Notes under the pieces: model-generated
Database searches by the model: none
What the model saw: only the letters and a program-made list of their open reading frames with translations
What the model was told of the DNA's origin: nothing
Shown: piece after piece, positions 1 through 5,030 of the stretch
Layout of the letters: each line of letters begins with the position of its first letter
Position numbering within the stretch: position 1 is the stretch's first letter
From: Brachyspira catarrhinii
Lineage (GTDB): Bacteria; Spirochaetota; Brachyspiria; Brachyspirales; Brachyspiraceae
Reading direction: 5' to 3'
DNA: 6,577 nt
Assembly (NCBI RefSeq): GCF_005518285.1
Contig: NZ_SJDU01000113.1
Location: 1-6,577, forward strand
Position numbers and translations under genes: made by a program

Positions 1-1
1 A

Positions 2-514
2 GTTTTAATTTCAAAATATATTTCAAATATCTTTTCAAATTTTATTCCGATTAATAATATATTATTAAAAACTTTTAACGGTTTGCTCGGCAATCAATAT
101 TTGATTATTACGACAGTATCGATTATTTGCGCGTCCGTTTTTAAGAATATTTTTAACAAAATAAATTTATCGCAAGAAATAGGAACTTTTTTTATTTATT
201 TATTCTTTTTTGTCATAGGATGTCCAGCTTCTTTAAACGAAATAATAAAAAATTCTCCTCTTTTATTCGTTTTTTGTTTGATAGCTATTTTTATAAATAT
301 GGCTTTCACTTTGGTTTTCGGTAAAATATTAAATTTTAATTTGGAAGAAATTATATTGTCATCGAATGCGAATATAGGAGGACCGACAACAGCAACGGCT
401 ATGGCTATATCTAAAGGTTGGGTGGAGCTTGTAGGACCTATAATGCTTGTCGGCATTTTTGGATACGCTATCGGAACATATTTTGGAGTTTTAATCGGCA
501 ATTTATTGATATGA
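2..514 (+). CDS. DUF819 family (YjcL-like) integral membrane protein, C-terminal part
   Basis: The reading frame is open from base 2 with no stop and no convincing start, so this is the C-terminal 170 residues of a gene entering from the left. A TTG at 83 could be read as a start, but it has no ribosome binding site and falls inside the family fold, so I reject it. The visible part has four or five hydrophobic segments. It also carries the conserved tail of the DUF819 family: a N-A-N-I-G-G-P-T-T-A-T-A-M-A stretch at visible residues 122-135, followed by K-G-W and a glycine-rich last helix (VGIFGYAIGTYFG). Family members are usually about 370-400 residues, so roughly half is missing. The protein should sit in the cytoplasmic membrane. 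The family resembles transporters, but its substrate is not established, and nothing here ties it to the sulfite genes beyond proximity. The stop TGA is at 512-514. Confidence 0.85.
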   Translation, partial: VLISKYISNIFSNFIPINNILLKTFNGLLGNQYLIITTVSIICASVFKNIFNKINLSQEIGTFFIYLFFFVIGCPASLNEIIKNSPLLFVFCLIAIFINMAFTLVFGKILNFNLEEIILSSNANIGGPTTATAMAISKGWVELVGPIMLVGIFGYAIGTYFGVLIGNLLI

Positions 515-565
515 TTTTATTATTTAAGGAAGCTAATAATATTTTTAATGCGGATTTTTACGCGG

Positions 566-598
566 TTGACATTTTTCGATATAGTTATATTCTATAAT
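566..598 (+). promoter_or_regulatory. Putative promoter of the Crp/Fnr-family regulator gene
   Basis: A perfect -35 hexamer, TTGACA, lies at 566-571. Two -10 candidates follow. TATTCT (588-593) has a normal 16-base spacer but a poor match. TATAAT (593-598) is a perfect match but has a long 21-base spacer. Either one places the transcription start only about 0-10 bases before the ATG at 608, so the leader would be very short or absent. The -35 is convincing; which -10 is used is inference. No TGTGA-type operator is visible between 515 and 607, so autoregulation at this promoter is not supported. Confidence 0.5.
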
Positions 599-607
599 TA
601 ACAGTTT

Positions 608-1297
608 ATGATTTCGTTAAATGAAGCTTTTGAAAAAATTGAGATATTCGGAAATATCAATCCTAAAACTATGGAATATTTAAAAGGATTTTCCAATTTA
701 AAAAAATATAAAGAAAAAGAACATATTTTTATGGATAAAGACGAAGTTATAAATATATATATTATAGTTCGCGGGAAAGCCTCTCTTTATAAATTAAGCA
801 ATTTCGGAGATAAGAAAGTAATTTTTATATTTGATAAAGGAAAAATATTAAACGAACATAGTTTGCAAGATATTAAAGTTTCCATTAACTGCGAAGTTTT
901 GGAAGATTCGGTTATATTGTCGATTCCGTCAAAAGTTTTAATAAAAGCGATGGAAAACGATTTTTCGCTTTCAAAATATATGCTTAATTTAATGTCTTTA
1001 AATATAAGAAGACTTTACAGACAATTACAAAACACTACCGCGGATTTTAAATGTGAGAAAAAATTGGCTTCAAAATTGCTTAAATTGGCTAAAGATAACG
1101 GAATAGCTTGCAAAAATATAGTCAAAATAAATATTCCATTAACGGTGACTTATCTATCCGAGATGATAGGAGCGAGAAGAGAAACCGTTTCAAGGCAGAT
1201 AAATAAATTATCAAAATTGAATCTTATAGAATTTAAAGGCAATAATATTTTTATTAAAGATATAGATAAATTAAGAGATTATTTTTACGACATGTGA
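608..1297 (+). CDS. Crp/Fnr-family transcriptional regulator, likely regulator of asrABC
   Basis: This 229-residue protein has the standard Crp/Fnr length and layout. A cyclic-nucleotide-type beta-barrel sensor domain spans about residues 10-115, a long dimerisation helix about 116-145, and a winged helix-turn-helix about 150-229. The recognition helix contains G-A-R-R-E-T-V-S-R (188-196). R191, E192 and R196 align with the CRP residues that read TGTGA half-sites. The sensor domain lacks the R-S pair that holds the cAMP phosphate in CRP: the equivalent stretch reads V-S-I-N-C-E-V, around 91-97. It has only three cysteines (95, 149, 168) and none of the N-terminal cluster cysteines of FNR. The signal is therefore unknown; a thiol-based, small-molecule or haem signal is possible. 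The ATG at 608 gives the normal N-terminus but has no Shine-Dalgarno sequence. It lies 65 bases before asrA on the same strand, which points to a role as activator of that operon. Confidence 0.88.
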   Translation: MISLNEAFEKIEIFGNINPKTMEYLKGFSNLKKYKEKEHIFMDKDEVINIYIIVRGKASLYKLSNFGDKKVIFIFDKGKILNEHSLQDIKVSINCEVLEDSVILSIPSKVLIKAMENDFSLSKYMLNLMSLNIRRLYRQLQNTTADFKCEKKLASKLLKLAKDNGIACKNIVKINIPLTVTYLSEMIGARRETVSRQINKLSKLNLIEFKGNNIFIKDIDKLRDYFYDM

Positions 1298-1308
1298 TTT
1301 ATATCACA
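1293..1308 (+). promoter_or_regulatory. CRP-type operator upstream of asrA
   Basis: The 16-base palindrome TGTGATTTATATCACA has two perfect 6-base arms, TGTGAT and ATCACA, around four central bases. It matches the CRP consensus TGTGA-N6-TCACA at every defined position. It starts inside the last sense codon (ATG) of the regulator gene and covers that gene's TGA stop (1295-1297). Its right end overlaps the putative asrA -35 by two bases. The neighbouring regulator carries the matching R-E-x-x-x-R recognition helix, so binding by that protein is the simplest reading. Binding itself is inferred. Confidence 0.78.
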
Positions 1309-1335
1309 GACAATTTTTTTTATTTTTTTTATTAT
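1307..1335 (+). promoter_or_regulatory. Putative activator-dependent promoter of asrABC
   Basis: A degenerate -35, CAGACA (1307-1312, four of six consensus bases), a 17-base spacer and a good -10, TATTAT (1330-1335, five of six), predict a transcription start near 1342. That start lies 41.5 bases from the centre of the operator at 1293-1308, the textbook class II activator geometry, and a weak -35 is typical of such promoters. The spacer is almost pure T: runs of eight T at 1314-1321 and 1323-1330, with one A between them. The predicted leader is about 21 bases and contains GGAGG at 1352-1356. A second -10-like TATAAA at 1341-1346 fits less well, because its start would fall on the ribosome binding site. 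Confidence 0.6.
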
Positions 1336-1362
1336 TTGTCTATAAACGAACGGAGGTTATAA

Positions 1363-2373
1363 ATGGGATATAAGTTGCAAAAATCGGATATGCAAAAAGT
1401 ATTCGACAAATTGAAAGAAAAATATATCGTCTACGCTCCAAAACTTTTTGAAGGAACGGGAACTTTCTCCGATACGAATATAGTCCGATACGATAATATT
1501 TCAAATATGGAAGAAATCGAATTTGAAAAAAAATCTGATTATTCTTTCAAAGAGGCTATTTTGCCTATAACTCAAACCTTATTTTATTTTACCGAAAACG
1601 AAATTAAAGAAGCGGATATTGAAAGAAATAAAGGAGCGATTATATTTTTAAGAAGCTGCGATTTGCATGCTATAAAAAGATTAGACCAAATATATTTAAA
1701 AAACGGTTTTGAAGATTATTATTATAAACGATTGAGAGAAAATATTAAATTCGTTTTGATAGGATGCGAAAAATCTTTTGAAAATTGTTTTTGCGTCAGT
1801 ATGAACAGCAATAAAACCGAAGAATACGATTTAGCCTTTAATATCAAAGACGATTATTTTGAAATAGACTGCAAAGATAAAGAATTTGAATCTTTATTCT
1901 ATTCTTACGAGAAATTAGAAGTAGTTCCAAACTATGTAAAAGAAAACGATATTAAAGTTAAAGTTCCAGATAATTTGAGTTTGGATATTTACAAATCTTC
2001 AATGTGGGAAGAATACGATGGCAGATGTATAAATTGCGGAAGATGTAATTTTGTATGTCCGACTTGCTCTTGCTTTACTATGCAGGATATATTTTATACC
2101 GATAACGGAAAAGTAGGAGAGAGGAAAAGAGTTCATGCATCATGTATGGTTGACGAATATACGGATGTGGCTGGAGGCGGCGCTTATAGAAAGAAGAATG
2201 GAGAGAGAATGCGTTTTAAGGTTATGCATAAGGTATTCGATTATAAAAAAAGAAACGGATACTTTATGTGCGTAGGTTGTGCGAGATGCGACGATGTTTG
2301 TCCAGAATATATATCTTATTCTAATTGCATTAATAAATTGGAAAACGGAATGAAGGAGGTTTTGTCAAAATGA
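1363..2373 (+). CDS. asrA: Anaerobic sulfite reductase subunit A (4Fe-4S electron-transfer protein)
   Basis: AsrA is the iron-sulfur electron-transfer subunit of the cytoplasmic NADH-dependent sulfite reductase AsrABC and works with AsrB to feed electrons to AsrC. The product is 336 residues, close to the roughly 347 of Salmonella AsrA. The N-terminal two thirds carry the family's L-R-S-C-D-L-H-A-I-K-R-L motif (96-107). The C-terminal third holds two [4Fe-4S] ferredoxin clusters, C222-x2-C225-x2-C228-x3-C232 (with extra C235 and C237) and C303-x2-C306-x2-C309-x3-C313-P. The ATG at 1363 follows GGAGG (1352-1356) by six bases. It is the first gene of the operon, and its stop overlaps the asrB start. 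The gene is intact. Related hydrogenase/sulfhydrogenase beta subunits share this fold, but the asrB and asrC neighbours settle the assignment. Confidence 0.95.
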   Translation: MGYKLQKSDMQKVFDKLKEKYIVYAPKLFEGTGTFSDTNIVRYDNISNMEEIEFEKKSDYSFKEAILPITQTLFYFTENEIKEADIERNKGAIIFLRSCDLHAIKRLDQIYLKNGFEDYYYKRLRENIKFVLIGCEKSFENCFCVSMNSNKTEEYDLAFNIKDDYFEIDCKDKEFESLFYSYEKLEVVPNYVKENDIKVKVPDNLSLDIYKSSMWEEYDGRCINCGRCNFVCPTCSCFTMQDIFYTDNGKVGERKRVHASCMVDEYTDVAGGGAYRKKNGERMRFKVMHKVFDYKKRNGYFMCVGCARCDDVCPEYISYSNCINKLENGMKEVLSK

Positions 2374-3167
2374 GAAGTAACAACGAATATGCGCCTTTTT
2401 TATCGGAAATTTTGGATATTAAAAAACATACAGATATCGAATATACTTTTAAAATGTCTTATGACGGAAAAGTAAAAGCGGGACAATTCTTCGAGGTTTC
2501 AATTCCTAAATTTGGAGAAGCTCCGATTTCAATAAGCGGTATAGACGATAACAGCGTTGATTTAACTATAAGAAAAGTCGGCAAAGTGACAAACGAAATA
2601 TTTGAAAAGTATGTCGGAAATAAACTATTCATGCGCGGTCCTTACGGAAACGGATTCGATGTGGATATTTATAAAAATAAAGATATCGTAATAATCGCGG
2701 GAGGAACGGGAGTATCGCCAGTCAGAGGAGTCATAGATTATTTTAGCGAACATAAAAACGAAAGAAAAGATATGACGGTTATTATAGGATTTAAAAGTCC
2801 GAGCGATATTTTATTTAAAGAAGATATTGACAGATGGAATAAAAATATGAATCTTATTTTAACCGTAGACGGAGCTAACGAGGGATATAAAGAAAATATA
2901 GGGCTTGTCACAAAATATATTCCAGATTTGAAAATAAACGATATTAACGAAACTGTGGCTATAGTGGTAGGTCCTCCAGCCATGATGAAATTCTCCATAA
3001 TGGAACTTGAAAAGATAGGATTCAAAGAAGAAAATATTTGGGTTTCTTACGAAAGAAAAATGTGCTGCGGAATAGGAAAATGCGGACATTGTAAAATAGA
3101 CGATGTATATATATGTTTGGACGGTCCCGTATTTAATTATGTTAAAGGAAAAACTTTAGTAGATTAA
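2370..3167 (+). CDS. asrB: Anaerobic sulfite reductase subunit B (FAD/NAD(P)H-binding, 2Fe-2S)
   Basis: AsrB is the flavin reductase-like subunit that takes electrons from NAD(P)H. The product is 265 residues (Salmonella AsrB is about 272). The FAD-binding beta-barrel covers about residues 8-100, with the A-P-I-S-I-S flavin segment (51-56) and R-G-P-Y-G-N-G-F (89-96). The NAD(P)-binding Rossmann half follows, with G-G-T-G-V-S-P (111-117) and the closing G-P-P-A-M-M (201-206). At the C-terminus C233-x4-C238-x2-C241-x7-C249 forms a PyrK-like [2Fe-2S] site, with an additional C232. The start overlaps the asrA stop in ATGA (2370-2373), and AAGGAGG at 2353-2359 lies inside the end of asrA, so translational coupling is likely. 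The gene is intact. The PyrK-like homology alone could suggest dihydroorotate dehydrogenase electron transfer, but the context excludes that. Confidence 0.95.
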   Translation: MRSNNEYAPFLSEILDIKKHTDIEYTFKMSYDGKVKAGQFFEVSIPKFGEAPISISGIDDNSVDLTIRKVGKVTNEIFEKYVGNKLFMRGPYGNGFDVDIYKNKDIVIIAGGTGVSPVRGVIDYFSEHKNERKDMTVIIGFKSPSDILFKEDIDRWNKNMNLILTVDGANEGYKENIGLVTKYIPDLKINDINETVAIVVGPPAMMKFSIMELEKIGFKEENIWVSYERKMCCGIGKCGHCKIDDVYICLDGPVFNYVKGKTLVD

Positions 3168-3176
3168 GGAGCGAAT

Positions 3177-4145
3177 ATGCTTGATATAAATGTAAAAAAA
3201 CTTAAAAAGAACGCTTTTAGAATAACGAAAGAAAGAGGATTAACCGCTTCAAGAATAAGAGTTCCAGGCGGGCATTTGAATGTTAAATATTTCGATATAA
3301 TAAAAAATATAGCGGATAACTACGGAAACGGAACTATACATATTACGGTTCGTCAGGGTTTTGAAATTCCAGCAATAAAAATGGAAGATATGCCGAAAGT
3401 TAACGAACTTATTCAGCCTATTATAGAAGGATTGCATATTAATCAAGACGAGCATGGAAAAGGCTATACTTCTTCGGGAACGAGAAATATATCGGCATGC
3501 ATAGGAAACAGGGTTTGTCCTTTCGCCTGCTACGACACTACGACTTTCGCTCAAAAAATAGAAAAAGCTGTATTTCCAAACGATTTGCATTTTAAAATAG
3601 CTTTAACTGGATGTCCGAACGATTGCGCTAAAGTTAGAATGCATGACTTTGGGATTATTGGAATGACTCATCCTCAATACGAAAAATATAGATGCATAAC
3701 ATGTAAGGCTTGCGTAAAATCATGCAAAAGAAAATCGGCAGATGTGCTTAAAGTAGTTAATTATAAAATAGAGAGAAACCATAAAGGATGCATAGGATGC
3801 GGAGAATGCGTTTTGCAATGTCCGATGCGAGCTTGGACAAGAAGCGATAAAAAATATTACAGGCTTACCATAATGGGAAGAATGGGCAAAAAGAATCCGA
3901 GACTTGGAGAAGATTTTATAAAATGGGTTGACGAAGAGAGCATAATAAAGATTATACTTAATACTTACGAATATGTAAAAAAATATATAGATTTAACCGC
4001 TCCAGGAGGAAAAGAACATATAGGCTATATAGTGGATAGAACGGGATTTGAAGAGTTTAAAAAATGGGCTTTAAAAGATGTCAAATTGCCCGAAATAGCC
4101 GAAGTGTTTACTCCTATTTATTGGAAAGGCGTTCATTATGTTTAA
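3177..4145 (+). CDS. asrC: Anaerobic sulfite reductase subunit C (siroheme, catalytic)
   Basis: AsrC is the catalytic subunit, which reduces sulfite to sulfide in a six-electron step at a siroheme coupled to a [4Fe-4S] cluster. The product is 322 residues (Salmonella AsrC is about 337). An N-terminal ferredoxin-like sulfite/nitrite reductase domain (about 1-70) is followed by the siroheme-cluster ligands C108-x5-C114 and C146-x3-C150, the usual C-x5-C...C-x3-C signature. An inserted ferredoxin domain carries two more [4Fe-4S] motifs: C173-x2-C176-x2-C179-x3-C183 and C205-x2-C208-x2-C211-x3-C215-P. The C-terminal part completes the reductase fold. AAGGAG (3166-3171) overlaps the asrB stop, and the ATG follows five bases later, leaving a 9-base intergenic gap. 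It is the last gene of the operon. All expected ligands are present, so the enzyme should be functional if siroheme is available. Confidence 0.95.
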   Translation: MLDINVKKLKKNAFRITKERGLTASRIRVPGGHLNVKYFDIIKNIADNYGNGTIHITVRQGFEIPAIKMEDMPKVNELIQPIIEGLHINQDEHGKGYTSSGTRNISACIGNRVCPFACYDTTTFAQKIEKAVFPNDLHFKIALTGCPNDCAKVRMHDFGIIGMTHPQYEKYRCITCKACVKSCKRKSADVLKVVNYKIERNHKGCIGCGECVLQCPMRAWTRSDKKYYRLTIMGRMGKKNPRLGEDFIKWVDEESIIKIILNTYEYVKKYIDLTAPGGKEHIGYIVDRTGFEEFKKWALKDVKLPEIAEVFTPIYWKGVHYV

Positions 4146-4208
4146 ATATTTCAAAATATTAAAATAGATTTCACGATATGTATAAAAGTATCATTTTTAA
4201 AAATTTCC

Positions 4209-4253
4209 TTAACTTTAAGGATATCGTAATCTATGCGATGTCCTCAAAGTTAA
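4209..4253. terminator. Putative bidirectional terminator hairpin between asrC and the chelatase gene
   Basis: Two 18-base arms (4209-4226 and 4236-4253) form an imperfect inverted repeat with a 9-base loop; 16 of 18 positions are complementary. Of the other two, the plus-strand RNA has one G-U wobble and one A-C mismatch, and the minus-strand RNA has the reverse, so both transcripts form a near-equal stem. It begins 63 bases after the asrC stop and lies six bases beyond the chelatase stop on the other strand. The stem is long, but neither side has a clean U-run: a TTATTTATTAATTTTTT-like stretch follows on plus, and AAATTTTT on minus. A shorter hairpin, CCTTAA/TTAAGG (4207-4220), is nested in the left arm. 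The rest of the gap (4146-4208) shows only AT-rich sequence. A dispersed repeat is the main alternative. Confidence 0.55.
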
Positions 4254-4259
4254 TTACGG

Positions 4260-5012
4260 TTAATTATTTATTAATTTTTTCGTTTTGTTAATGCATAATT
4301 CCAAAAATAAATCCCATTCTCCAAAAGTTCTATCCATAACTTCCGATTCCAATCCCAACTCTTTGATTTGATTTACTATATCTTTAGAAATTTCGTTTTT
4401 ATAATGAAAAGATTTCGATATTAATATTGGAACGATTAAAATTTTTTTATTTAATTTTATAAGTTTATTTTTAATTTCGTTTATTCCTATTCCTTTGGCA
4501 AAAGTCATGGTTATATAGGATTCGTTTTCCAAATATAATTTATATCCGAGCATTCCGTAAGCCGAGTTGGAATGATGTTTTCCGCCATGCCCTACAAACA
4601 AATAAGTATAATCGTTTTTATGAAATTCTTTTTTAATTATAGAAACTATATTATCGTAATCTTCTGGAGTCGAAAGAGACGATTCTCCGTATTTTATTAC
4701 CGAAAAATCTTTTTTGAATTTAGTCGTAGTATGAAAGCCTTTGCTATAATCTTTATTTTGCAAAATAACTATCGGAGATATGTATATTTTTTCGATATTT
4801 TTATTTTTTAATTCTTTTAATCTACTTTCTATAGTAGGAAAGATTTCTTCGTTTAATATCATTTTTCTTATAGCGCTCGAACTATAAGCGTCAGTTATAT
4901 GGAAGTCTTTAAATTCGTTTTCAAATTTTTTAATTATATTGGCATACATTTCTCTCGAGTCGTCATAATTGCTTGTCCCATGAAATAATAATATTATGCT
5001 TTTTTTACCCAT
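4260..5012 (-). CDS. cbiK: CbiK-like sirohydrochlorin metal chelatase
   Basis: The 250-residue product has the length and two-lobed plan of CbiK (class II) chelatases, which insert cobalt or iron into sirohydrochlorin for cobalamin or siroheme. The N-terminus reads I-L-L-F-H-G-T-S (7-14). The central catalytic motif is V-G-H-G-G-K-H-H (140-147) with H142, and the second metal-binding histidine is H203 in P-I-L-I-S-K-S-F-H. Compared from memory with Salmonella CbiK, the conserved E of D-E-Y is D88, the glutamate of the V-E-S-Y-P motif is replaced (T-F at 170-171), and the loop after H203 is about four residues shorter. H11 gives a CbiX/SirB-like H-G. The ATG is preceded by GGAG five bases upstream (5018-5021 on minus). 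It lies 18 bases after uvrB, probably co-transcribed, and converges on asrC. Ferrochelation for the AsrC siroheme is inferred; metal choice cannot be read from the sequence. Confidence 0.72.
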   Translation of the reverse strand: MGKKSIILLFHGTSNYDDSREMYANIIKKFENEFKDFHITDAYSSSAIRKMILNEEIFPTIESRLKELKNKNIEKIYISPIVILQNKDYSKGFHTTTKFKKDFSVIKYGESSLSTPEDYDNIVSIIKKEFHKNDYTYLFVGHGGKHHSNSAYGMLGYKLYLENESYITMTFAKGIGINEIKNKLIKLNKKILIVPILISKSFHYKNEISKDIVNQIKELGLESEVMDRTFGEWDLFLELCINKTKKLINN

Positions 5013-5030
5013 AAAATCTCCAAATATTTT

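Noticed and set aside
83..514. TTG at 83 as the start of a complete 143-residue membrane protein
   Set aside because: The frame is open from base 2, there is no ribosome binding site before 83, and the family is much longer, so this is the tail of a gene cut by the window edge.
579..590. ATATA-GT-TATAT palindrome inside the regulator promoter as an operator
   Set aside because: Pure A/T symmetry without TGTGA or TTGAT half-sites; it cannot be told apart from background.
1341..1346. TATAAA as the asrA -10 element
   Set aside because: The resulting start would fall within or next to the GGAGG at 1352-1356, and no -35 lies at the right distance; TATTAT at 1330-1335 fits better.
3249..3590. 113-residue minus-strand open frame inside asrC, and similar frames inside asrB and antisense to uvrB and the chelatase gene
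   Set aside because: They lie within conserved genes, have no ribosome binding site or recognisable domain, and look like products of the strongly biased codon use of the real gene.
4145..4160. Inverted repeat AATATTT-CA-AAATATT just after the asrC stop
   Set aside because: It is entirely A/T with a 2-base loop in a very AT-rich gap, so it is expected by chance and too weak for a terminator stem.
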